Shown piece by piece: positions 1-5,258 of a stretch of 5,258 bases of DNA (position 1 is its first letter; every line of letters starts with the position of its first letter). The translations under genes were made by a program, and so were the position numbers. Origin of the DNA: Methanosarcinaceae archaeon (GTDB lineage Archaea > Halobacteriota > Methanosarcinia > Methanosarcinales > Methanosarcinaceae); assembly GCA_020793555.1 (NCBI GenBank), contig DQIO01000158.1, positions 1 through 5,258 on the forward strand, in the 5' to 3' direction. The notes beneath the pieces were generated by a model. The model worked only from the letters and a program-made list of their open reading frames with translations. It was not told the origin of the DNA and searched no databases.

Positions 1-76
1 CATCAAGTTCTCCTTTTTCTAAGAACAACATGGAAATTCGTTCTTTGATTGCTATGGGTTTTAATTTAGGAAGCAT
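1..76 (-). CDS. cas1: CRISPR adaptation integrase Cas1, type I-E, N-terminal fragment (cut by window edge)
   Basis: Only the first 25 codons are in the window; the frame is open to position 1. Cas1, together with Cas2, integrates new spacers into the array. The N-terminus begins MLPKLKPIAIKERIS and continues MLFLEKGELD, which matches the E. coli I-E Cas1 start (WLPLNPIPLKDRVSMIFLQYGQID) closely. The metal-binding residues of the active site lie outside the window, so activity cannot be judged. The ATG at 76 is 9 nt past the cas6e stop with a GAGG site overlapping that stop. Position directly after cas6e is the canonical I-E arrangement; cas2 and the repeat array are expected further left. Confidence 0.92.
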   Translation of the reverse strand, partial: MLPKLKPIAIKERISMLFLEKGELD

Positions 77-83
77 TGTGATT

Positions 84-87
84 CCTC
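84..87 (-). promoter_or_regulatory. Ribosome binding site of cas1 (GAGG)
   Basis: GAGG overlaps the TGA stop of cas6e (TGAGG) and lies 7 nt before the ATG at 76. It supports that start and continued translation of the operon into the adaptation genes. Confidence 0.7.
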
Positions 88-772
88 ATATTGATGGACG
101 CCGCACCATTATCAAACCGCAGCCAAACCCCTTTGCAGGGCCAATACCGCCGTATAGAGCTTCCTTAAAACGCTCAGGGTCAGTAACAGTTAATAATCCG
201 GTAAAATCAATCGTGCTGATATTTACCTGATGTTTTCCCTTTGCTTTGTAAAAGCGCTCTTGGCGATAGCCATCTACTCTGATCTCATTCGCCCCCACCA
301 TAAATCCATACTGCTCCCCTTTTCGTGCCAACCACTCAAAACCTTGTTTTTGGACAATCTCTGCTTCCAACGGCCATTCCTCTCTTGGAATACCTTCCTG
401 CTTTAATTGATTCTTAGCATTCATAACCACATCATGACGATGCTGTTTTTTATTCTCATCGCGCTTTGTGCGAATTGGATTGGCACACAGTGAAAACGAT
501 AGCCTCTGATCAGCATGCAAAGCAGGTTCGTAATTCTTGGATTCAACCTGCCATACTCCCCCCGTATTTTCAGGAATGCGGTCAGACACACAGTAAAACG
601 TTGGCAAATTCTCTGATTTTTCCTGTCGATACAAAAAATCCCTGCTTCTTTCTGGGCCGTCTGAAAATAACGACCAAAGCAAATGATGAGTTTGATAGGT
701 ATTGCCTAAACTTTTCCAGAAGTCTTTATTTTCAGATGCACCCGATTGCAACCTGATCCTACTCATATACAT
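86..772 (-). CDS. cas6e: CRISPR RNA endoribonuclease Cas6e/CasE, type I-E
   Basis: Cas6e cuts pre-crRNA at the base of the repeat hairpin and stays bound to the 3' handle as the Cascade head. The product is 228 residues from ATG at 772, against 199 in E. coli. MYMSRIRL matches the MYLSKV start of CasE. YQTHHLLWSLF (26-36) aligns with YQLHQGLWHLF of CasE, placing H29 at the catalytic His20. RSRDFLYR (42-49) matches ARDFLF, and CANPIRTKR (96-104) matches RANPIKT. The glycine-rich loop GGIGPAKGFGCGL (208-220) is nearly identical to GIGPAKSMGCGL and marks the C-terminal ferredoxin-like fold. Relative to E. coli there are about nine extra residues before the catalytic histidine. An alternative TTG at 775 would add one residue, but the ATG fits both homology and ribosome-site spacing. 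All key elements are intact, so the enzyme should be active. Confidence 0.97.
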   Translation of the reverse strand: MYMSRIRLQSGASENKDFWKSLGNTYQTHHLLWSLFSDGPERSRDFLYRQEKSENLPTFYCVSDRIPENTGGVWQVESKNYEPALHADQRLSFSLCANPIRTKRDENKKQHRHDVVMNAKNQLKQEGIPREEWPLEAEIVQKQGFEWLARKGEQYGFMVGANEIRVDGYRQERFYKAKGKHQVNISTIDFTGLLTVTDPERFKEALYGGIGPAKGFGCGLIMVRRPSI

Positions 773-1512
773 CAATCATCCCTCCCACTTGGCTGTACAA
801 CAGCAAAATGTTCTTTTCGATCCGCAAACTGCCATCGCTTGCGACTCAACGGATCATCACGCCGTGTTATTGTATGCAGTGCCGGTACACCGGCATCATG
901 AGTCCCTTCCCAGTATAATCTCATACTGTCATCTTTTTGCAGATTGTCAAGAAGAGGATCTGAATTCATCGTGTTTAACGCATCATATATATTCGCGCCA
1001 CTAACTACTTTTGCATCAACAGGCATAGCCAGAGGACAGGATTTTCGTCCAAGGTACAGAACAAACTCAGGTTCCTTCAGTTTTTGCGCCAGATTTTCAA
1101 GGGAATATGGAACTTCATCCGCCTTACCCCATAAACATACAGTGTACACTGCATCGCAATAATAATCCCTTGTAGAAAGAATTGTTTTCAAATCCTTTTT
1201 CGATACCGCCAATTCATCCTTTCGCGTAGCAAAACATTTCTCATTCTTGCCCTTGCCGGAAGGAGGAACCTGTGAAGTATGGTAATCCCGAAGCATCGTG
1301 CCTGATGCATCCACCCGCACAGCAAAATCATATGACTCTGCCATTTTCCGAAGATTCATCTCTTCATCCCTACGAATCCCAATACTTGCCGCCAATAATC
1401 CCATGACAGCTGATTTAGAAGGATGATCAAATGTGGGACGATATGTACCCACTGCAACATCACCCCAGGAAGCCATAGGACCATAAAGACGAAAAACCAG
1501 ATATTTCGTCAT
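772..1512 (-). CDS. cas5e: Cascade subunit Cas5e/CasD, type I-E
   Basis: Cas5e binds the 5' handle of the crRNA and links the Cas7e filament to Cse1. The product is 246 residues, against about 224 in E. coli. The N-terminus carries the Cas5 signature: YLVFRLYGPMASWG (4-17), then TYRPTFDHPSKSAVMGLLAASIGI (23-46 by position), which match YLILRLAGPMQAWG and the TRPT-x-x-x-P-(T/S)-(K/R)-S-x-(L/V)-x-GLL-x-A-x-x-GI block of CasD. LRDYHTSQ (74-81), TRDYYCDAVYTV (114-125), YLGRKSCPLAMP (153-164) and the basic RRDDPLSRKRWQF (217-229) are further family features. In E. coli the matching RKSCP-like segment and final arginine-rich region also lie near the C-terminus. The ATG start is preceded by AGGGG at 7 nt, overlapping the cas7e stop. 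The TGA stop shares one base with the cas6e ATG (TGATG), suggesting translational coupling. Confidence 0.96.
   Translation of the reverse strand: MTKYLVFRLYGPMASWGDVAVGTYRPTFDHPSKSAVMGLLAASIGIRRDEEMNLRKMAESYDFAVRVDASGTMLRDYHTSQVPPSGKGKNEKCFATRKDELAVSKKDLKTILSTRDYYCDAVYTVCLWGKADEVPYSLENLAQKLKEPEFVLYLGRKSCPLAMPVDAKVVSGANIYDALNTMNSDPLLDNLQKDDSMRLYWEGTHDAGVPALHTITRRDDPLSRKRWQFADRKEHFAVVQPSGRDD
781..785 (-). promoter_or_regulatory. Ribosome binding site of cas6e (GGAGG) inside cas5e
   Basis: GGAGG lies within the last codons of cas5e, 8 nt before the ATG at 772 and 5 nt before an in-frame TTG at 775. The better spacing and the homology of MYMS to the E. coli MYLS start support the ATG. Confidence 0.75.
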
Positions 1513-1522
1513 ATTATCGCCC

Positions 1523-2662
1523 CTATGCTTTTACAAAATCAAGAACCTTGGATAATGAACCTTCGCCTGTATGCGCATTCATTTCGCAATTAGATTCGCT
1601 ACATTTCCCATAGACCTTTTCCATCTTTTCATTCGTATCTTTCAAAGCAGATATGGATTCATCCAACAAATCCTTTCCATTCAATGCCTTAAGGAATGCA
1701 ACAGACAATGAACGTGGCTGCTGAATACCTTTTTCTGCCATAATATATGACGCATATGCACGGGATGCAAAACTATTCTGTTTGCCGGTTGGAGCAACTT
1801 TTGCAGCAGCTTCCACCAAAGCCTGCAATGTTTTATTCACCAAATCTTCATTCCCACCAAGATTATCTGCCAAAAGTGTGCGGTTAATGCAGACATAATT
1901 GTAGAACAGACCGGAAGCAAATTCCAATTCCCCTATATGTGCAGCGCCTGCATTATCCTCACCATTGTTCAGGTCATCCACAGCAGTGAAATAATCATCT
2001 TCCACAGCTACTTTATGCACTGTGATTGCATGAGAAACCTGAACAGCCGCTTCGGTATTGTACATGGGGCTGGATGCAAGCATACGTCCAAACATAGCAA
2101 TGTCCGCAGCGGTGTGTTTTTCTCGCAAAAGCAGTAAGTCATCTTTAGTAGGAGTTTCACCACTTTTAGCTAATTTCTCCAAAAGTGAATCAATCAGAAT
2201 TATTTCCTCCTGACTGAAGTGAGCCAACTGTTCAAGTTTTAAATCACCAAAAGGCTCATTTTTGACTTCTTCAGCATCTTCATCCTTACTTTTCTTAACA
2301 GTTTTTACCTTACCAAAAACACCTGCAATTTCCTGTGCATATTTCTTTGCCTTGGACTCTGATATTGGTGAGAATCTTTTATCTGCTTCGCCGTTATTTT
2401 TAATTGTATCCGCTAAACTGCATCCGGCAGTTAATGCTTTGTAAACATAAACTCCTATTTCTTTTGTACGAATTCCAATATGTCCTGACAGAGCTTCCTT
2501 AAATATATCTGACTCCCTCCATGCTCTTTTCAGACTCTGGGATGATACTCGAAGCCTCTGGGTCCCTCCCATCACAGCTGTTTTTGGTCTTCCGAGGTCG
2601 TCACGATTCAGATTCGATGGCGGATACGATGCTAAAATATGTAGTTGTATAAATTCACTCAT
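1523..2662 (-). CDS. cas7e: Cascade backbone subunit Cas7e/CasC (Cse4), type I-E
   Basis: Cas7e forms the six-copy helical backbone that binds the crRNA guide. The product is 379 residues, against about 363 in E. coli. The N-terminus (MSEFIQLHILASYPPSNLNRD) matches [21 protein letters not shown] of CasC closely. Further family blocks follow in order: RVSSQSLKRAWR (38-49), the RNA-binding SSQSLKR motif; ADIAMFGRM (186-194); QVSHAITVHKV (208-218); DDYFTAVDDL (222-231); HIGELEFASGLFYNYVCIN (242-260); and PTGKQNSFA (291-299). Residues 118-140 are rich in K, E and D and look like a flexible charged insertion. The gene has its own strong AGGAGG site and follows an unusually long 68-nt gap after cse2. 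The TAG stop is 10 nt before cas5e, whose ribosome site overlaps it. No frameshift or missing block is seen. Confidence 0.97.
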   Translation of the reverse strand: MSEFIQLHILASYPPSNLNRDDLGRPKTAVMGGTQRLRVSSQSLKRAWRESDIFKEALSGHIGIRTKEIGVYVYKALTAGCSLADTIKNNGEADKRFSPISESKAKKYAQEIAGVFGKVKTVKKSKDEDAEEVKNEPFGDLKLEQLAHFSQEEIILIDSLLEKLAKSGETPTKDDLLLLREKHTAADIAMFGRMLASSPMYNTEAAVQVSHAITVHKVAVEDDYFTAVDDLNNGEDNAGAAHIGELEFASGLFYNYVCINRTLLADNLGGNEDLVNKTLQALVEAAAKVAPTGKQNSFASRAYASYIMAEKGIQQPRSLSVAFLKALNGKDLLDESISALKDTNEKMEKVYGKCSESNCEMNAHTGEGSLSKVLDFVKA

Positions 2663-2671
2663 TGTTTATGT

Positions 2672-2677
2672 CCTCCT
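2672..2677 (-). promoter_or_regulatory. Strong ribosome binding site of cas7e (AGGAGG)
   Basis: A full AGGAGG consensus lies 9 nt before the cas7e ATG. It is the strongest site in the window and fits the need for six Cas7e copies per Cascade complex. That functional link is inference. Confidence 0.85.
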
Positions 2678-2685
2678 CTTATAAA

Positions 2686-2713
2686 ATTAAATATTGGTTT
2701 ATTAGTTTGTCAA
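2686..2713 (-). promoter_or_regulatory. Possible internal sigma-70-type promoter upstream of cas7e
   Basis: In the 68-nt gap between cse2 and cas7e, a perfect -35 box TTGACA (2713-2708) is followed after 16 nt by TTTAAT (2691-2686), a five-of-six match to TATAAT. A start point about 7 nt downstream would fall near 2679, just before the cas7e ribosome site. The gap is very AT-rich, which raises the chance of an accidental match, so this is tentative. Confidence 0.35.
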
Positions 2714-2730
2714 TTTAGAAATGTATTAAT

Positions 2731-3243
2731 TTATGATTCTGATGGCGCTTTATCATAATATTTAAAAGCCCATTCCTTGCGTGCGAAATCATTGACATCC
2801 CACCAGTATATGCTATTTGCAAGTACAGGAATATTCACAGTTCCGTCAAGCATGTGTATAATGCGTATCAATGGCTCGAATAGATCGGTATTATCCTGTA
2901 CCTTTAATATACGTCGAAAACGTAATCCACTAACACAAGCGGTAGTGCTTCCCGACTTTGGGGTAGCCATTTGTGCTGCAATATGTACACGCTCATTATT
3001 GCTCCTTACATGAGACAGGATGCCAGCGATCAAGGCCATCGAGTCTTGATTCACATAGCCAAATTGTTTAAATTTCAGTCTAAGTCGATGAAATGCCGGA
3101 TTAAATGCAACTTCAGTGGGGTTATGGCAACGTCTCAATGCAGCCCTGTCCCCACGAGAATTATCCAACTCATTCCACCACTTCAGCAATGCACCATGCG
3201 CATCTTGATTAGATACGAATGATAAACTTTTAGTTTGTTCCAT
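2731..3243 (-). CDS. casB: Cascade small subunit Cse2/CasB (Cas11e), type I-E
   Basis: Cse2 is the small helical subunit, present twice in the Cascade belly, where it stabilises the crRNA-DNA hybrid and the displaced strand. The product is 170 residues from the ATG, against about 160 in E. coli. Family features visible: A-L-L-K-W-W-N-E-L-D-N at 18-28, followed by RGDRAALRR (30-38), equivalent to W-x-x-L-D-N-G-x-x-A-x-I-R-R in E. coli; NPAFHRL at 48-54, matching the PAFYRL segment; SGLRFRRIL at 105-113, in the place of SLGRALANS; and NSIYWWDV near residues 143-150, matching the ML-TWWG helix. Arginines in the first two segments fit a nucleic acid-binding surface. The gene lies between cse1 and cas7e, its normal place. 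ATG at 3243 is chosen over TTG at 3249 on ribosome-site spacing. Cse2 is poorly conserved, but motif plus position make the call secure. Confidence 0.95.
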   Translation of the reverse strand: MEQTKSLSFVSNQDAHGALLKWWNELDNSRGDRAALRRCHNPTEVAFNPAFHRLRLKFKQFGYVNQDSMALIAGILSHVRSNNERVHIAAQMATPKSGSTTACVSGLRFRRILKVQDNTDLFEPLIRIIHMLDGTVNIPVLANSIYWWDVNDFARKEWAFKYYDKAPSES

Positions 3244-3252
3244 ATTCAATTT

Positions 3253-3257
3253 ACCTC
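3253..3257 (-). promoter_or_regulatory. Ribosome binding site that decides the cse2 start (GAGGT)
   Basis: GAGGT sits 9 nt before the ATG at 3243 but only 3 nt before an in-frame TTG at 3249. The spacing favours the ATG, so the two extra N-terminal residues given by the TTG start are probably not made. Confidence 0.65.
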
Positions 3258-3292
3258 ACATTGTATTTTGTTAAATTTATGATTTGAGGAAT

Positions 3293-4897
3293 TTAATAAT
3301 CATTATTTGTAATTGGTTTGTCAGGCAAGTCCAAAATTTCGATAATTTTTTTGTTCTTTTTCTGATTGAACTTACGTAACTTTCTATGAGCTAAAGCAAT
3401 ACGTTTTGGATCAGCAACATCTATCTGATTTGATTGTGAATAATCATCAAACAATTTTTCCCCGATTCGGAATAATGTATTGAGCCATTGAAGTTTAATC
3501 TCAACAACAGAATCAATATCAATACCAGCCCCACCAGAAAGTGAAATGCGCAATTTTTCCAGTGTAGCATAAAACTCTGATTCAGTATTATTCCAGAATC
3601 GGTTATCTATGAAAGAAAAATCACCCTTTACATCTCCTGGTCTCCGGAACATGGATTCTTTCACATATTTTCGAACATTACTCGCTACAAGCTCGGAAGT
3701 TTTTATCAATTGCTCAATAATCGATTCATAATTTTCACGAATACTCTCATCAACATTAATTAGAGGCATTTTTCCTTCATACCAACATCGAGCTTTCATA
3801 TTATCAAAATCATATCCGAACGCCCACAATTGCAGGGATTGTTTATCTTCTAATCCCTGTTGCCGTGCTCTGAATGTATGCACTACCGTAGCCGGTTCGT
3901 TTCGATTCGCATTGTCATTTTGCACCAATCCTAACCAATGGCGAAAACTTATTCCACCTTGATTTCCATGTCTGGGAATTAGCACATTTTCTTTATTTGT
4001 GCCATGAGGTGTAAGTGTGTGGCGCCAACCTCCTTCATAATTTGTGCCATAGTTCTTTGCAATATAACTTGTAACCAAATTGTTTGAATCACAACCACAC
4101 ACATCACAATTACCTGTTTCATCCGAATCGAAATTCAAGACAATCCTTCGAGGCATCCCCCAGAACATTTGTGCGGGATGTGCATCTTCGGGTGTGGTTA
4201 ATTGATCTTTCTCACTGGTGCGAGTTGGTCCCATCCATGGAAAGATGGCAGCATCCTCAGTCAATGAAGAATTTCCACAATTATCGAAAAAATCAGACTC
4301 ATTTAGCACATTAAGCCATATAGTCTGCCAGAGCGTGTCACCCGTTACTATAGTAGTCAGTGGACCACCCCCTCTTAGAGATGTTCTATACCCTTTACCT
4401 CCACTGGGTGCATTCGTTTGCAATGTTAAAAGCGCCATAGCACTACAGGTAAAACACATTCTTTTTACAGAATCACGTTTAATAAAATGATCTGCATTAG
4501 ATTTGATAGTTTCATCACCTGGAATCTCCACAAGTAATTTATCTATCTGATTGCTTTTCGCTTCATCAAGTTCAAAATCCTGCATAAATCGAGGAGCATC
4601 ACCATTCAGATTAAAAGCATGAGACACATTTGCAAAAGCAGTTTTTAGTTCATCCGTTTCAGGCGGTTTATCAAATCCGGTTCTCCAACCCTTATCTTTT
4701 TTTGGAGCCATTGTTGTCTGCACCAAACCGATTAAAAACTGAATCAACGCCCCATTAAAATCTGGTCGATTGGCATCCAGACTCACAATAGGATTTGAGG
4801 CAATATTATCAGTAACCTGCCACGGAGCAATCATTTCCTGTGTCCCATCCAATCTTCGCACTGGAATCCATTTTTCATTTATCAAATTAAATACCAC
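3293..4897 (-). CDS. casA: Cascade large subunit Cse1/CasA (Cas8e), type I-E
   Basis: Cse1 is the 534-residue large subunit of the I-E Cascade complex; it recognises the PAM, starts DNA unwinding and docks Cas3. The E. coli protein is about 502 residues, so length fits. The N-terminus MVFNLINEKWIPVR matches the family's opening (LL-x-x-x-WIPVR). Residues 166-178 (GGKGYRTSLRGGG) correspond to the glycine-rich loop near the PAM, GGGFKSGLRGG in E. coli. C148-x-x-C151 and C264-D-V-C267 match the paired cysteines that bind zinc in CasA. Residues 359-372 (AFGYDFDNMKARCW) cover the PAM wedge hairpin. Residues from about 390 to 520 look helical, consistent with the C-terminal four-helix bundle, and the tail (507-518) is lysine-rich. 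The start is GTG at 4897, supported by a GAGGTG site 8 nt upstream. GC is clearly lower than in cas3, cas5e and cas6e. Confidence 0.96.
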   Translation of the reverse strand: MVFNLINEKWIPVRRLDGTQEMIAPWQVTDNIASNPIVSLDANRPDFNGALIQFLIGLVQTTMAPKKDKGWRTGFDKPPETDELKTAFANVSHAFNLNGDAPRFMQDFELDEAKSNQIDKLLVEIPGDETIKSNADHFIKRDSVKRMCFTCSAMALLTLQTNAPSGGKGYRTSLRGGGPLTTIVTGDTLWQTIWLNVLNESDFFDNCGNSSLTEDAAIFPWMGPTRTSEKDQLTTPEDAHPAQMFWGMPRRIVLNFDSDETGNCDVCGCDSNNLVTSYIAKNYGTNYEGGWRHTLTPHGTNKENVLIPRHGNQGGISFRHWLGLVQNDNANRNEPATVVHTFRARQQGLEDKQSLQLWAFGYDFDNMKARCWYEGKMPLINVDESIRENYESIIEQLIKTSELVASNVRKYVKESMFRRPGDVKGDFSFIDNRFWNNTESEFYATLEKLRISLSGGAGIDIDSVVEIKLQWLNTLFRIGEKLFDDYSQSNQIDVADPKRIALAHRKLRKFNQKKNKKIIEILDLPDKPITNNDY

Positions 4898-4905
4898 TAT
4901 TTTAA

Positions 4906-4911
4906 CACCTC
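4906..4911 (-). promoter_or_regulatory. Ribosome binding site of cse1 (GAGGTG)
   Basis: GAGGTG follows directly after the cas3 TAA stop (TAAGAGGTG) and lies 8 nt before the GTG at 4897. This spacing supports the GTG as the real cse1 start. The closeness to the cas3 stop suggests coupled translation of cas3 and cse1. Confidence 0.75.
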
Positions 4912-5258
4912 TTAATTTTCCTGAATAGTACTAAGTCCGACAATAGAATCATAAATAACCTGAATACGCTCCCCACGTTCATTTATTGCAAACCCCTGCC
5001 ACTTATCCCCTTCTGCTTTAGATAATGGTATGATCACAGCCCATTTACCCTTATCGGGCATCGAATTCATTGCTTGTTCAAGCCCTGCTTTCAAATCTCC
5101 ATCATATTTTACCATATCCTTAATCTTTCTCTGGCTTATGCTAACCTGACTGAAATCCCATGCATACTTTTCATCTGCCATCCAGGGAATTATAGTCTCC
5201 CCGTCCCATCTTGCAAGGCGCACATTTGTTGTTAATTCCCCAAGACGTGTTGGAGTTT
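4912..5258 (-). CDS. cas3: CRISPR-associated nuclease-helicase Cas3, C-terminal end (partial, 5' end outside window)
   Basis: The last 114 codons of cas3 are seen, open to the right edge, ending in TAA. Cas3 is the HD nuclease and superfamily 2 helicase that Cascade recruits to nick and unwind target DNA. The HD and helicase domains lie outside the window, so the call rests on the tail and the context. The fragment begins TPTRLGELTTNVRLARWDG, which resembles the RLGE...vRLARW signature I know from the C-terminal domain of type I-E Cas3. A GTG at 5223-5221 could be misread as a start, but the frame stays open upstream and the TPTRLGE residues precede it, so it is internal. The stop is followed after 14 nt by cse1, as expected for an I-E operon with cas3 first. 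What remains shows no frameshift. Confidence is high from combined motif and synteny. Confidence 0.9.
   Translation of the reverse strand, partial: TPTRLGELTTNVRLARWDGETIIPWMADEKYAWDFSQVSISQRKIKDMVKYDGDLKAGLEQAMNSMPDKGKWAVIIPLSKAEGDKWQGFAINERGERIQVIYDSIVGLSTIQEN

Noticed and set aside
30..1162. Plus-strand open frames of 66-100 codons (30-230, 466-756, 702-1004, 944-1162)
   Set aside because: They lie antisense to cas6e and cas5e, whose products match known families along their length. The plus-strand translations show no recognisable domain.
3260..3265. TACAAT as a -10 box upstream of cse2
   Set aside because: No acceptable -35 box is found 16-18 nt upstream; single five-of-six matches are common in AT-rich gaps.
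3271..3296. Inverted repeat TTAAATT/AATTTAA at the cse1 stop, as a possible terminator
   Set aside because: It is a 7-bp stem of only A-T pairs with a 13-nt loop and no following T tract; it is unlikely to stop transcription and the operon continues.
1937..4490. Further plus-strand open frames opposite cas7e, cse2 and cse1
   Set aside because: All are shadows of confident minus-strand genes, with no domain seen.
1..5258. A CRISPR repeat-spacer array or leader
   Set aside because: No regularly spaced direct repeats were seen. The array is expected past cas1 and cas2, beyond the left edge.
1..5258. A previously undescribed system hidden in the window
   Set aside because: Coding content is fully explained by canonical type I-E cas genes in standard order, with intact motifs and no inserted accessory gene or large non-coding region.

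Overview
The window holds most of a type I-E CRISPR-Cas operon. Every gene lies on the minus strand, so transcription runs from the right end (5258) to the left end (1). In transcription order the genes are the 3' end of cas3, then cse1/casA (cas8e), cse2/casB, cas7e/casC, cas5e/casD, cas6e/casE, and the first 25 codons of cas1. This is the canonical I-E gene order. All five Cascade subunits are complete. cas3 and cas1 are cut by the window edges, and cas2 and the repeat-spacer array are expected beyond position 1 but are not visible.

Layout from right to left: the cas3 C-terminus (5258-4912), a 14-nt gap, cse1 with a GTG start (4897-3293), a 49-nt gap, cse2 (3243-2731), a 68-nt AT-rich gap with a plausible internal promoter, cas7e (2662-1523), a 10-nt gap, cas5e (1512-772), a 1-nt TGATG overlap, cas6e (772-86), a 9-nt gap, and cas1 (76 to the edge). 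Most genes have a recognisable Shine-Dalgarno sequence, several of them overlapping the stop codon of the gene before. No stretch above 70 bases lacks a gene, and I see no tRNA, rRNA, insertion sequence or CRISPR repeat.

How the genes work together (established family knowledge): Cas6e cuts pre-crRNA at the repeat hairpin and stays on the crRNA 3' handle. Cas5e caps the 5' handle, six Cas7e copies coat the guide, two Cse2 copies form the belly, and Cse1 recognises the PAM and recruits the Cas3 nuclease-helicase. Cas1, with Cas2 outside the window, inserts new spacers.

Organism: the genes are bacterial. Moderate-to-low GC, strong AGGAGG/GAGG ribosome sites, and GTG use suggest a Firmicutes-like host, but this is a weak inference and I cannot name a genus. 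The most notable features are a clear GC dip over cse1-cse2 compared with the genes on both sides and the possible promoter at its downstream boundary. I see no undescribed system; this is a canonical, apparently intact I-E effector operon.
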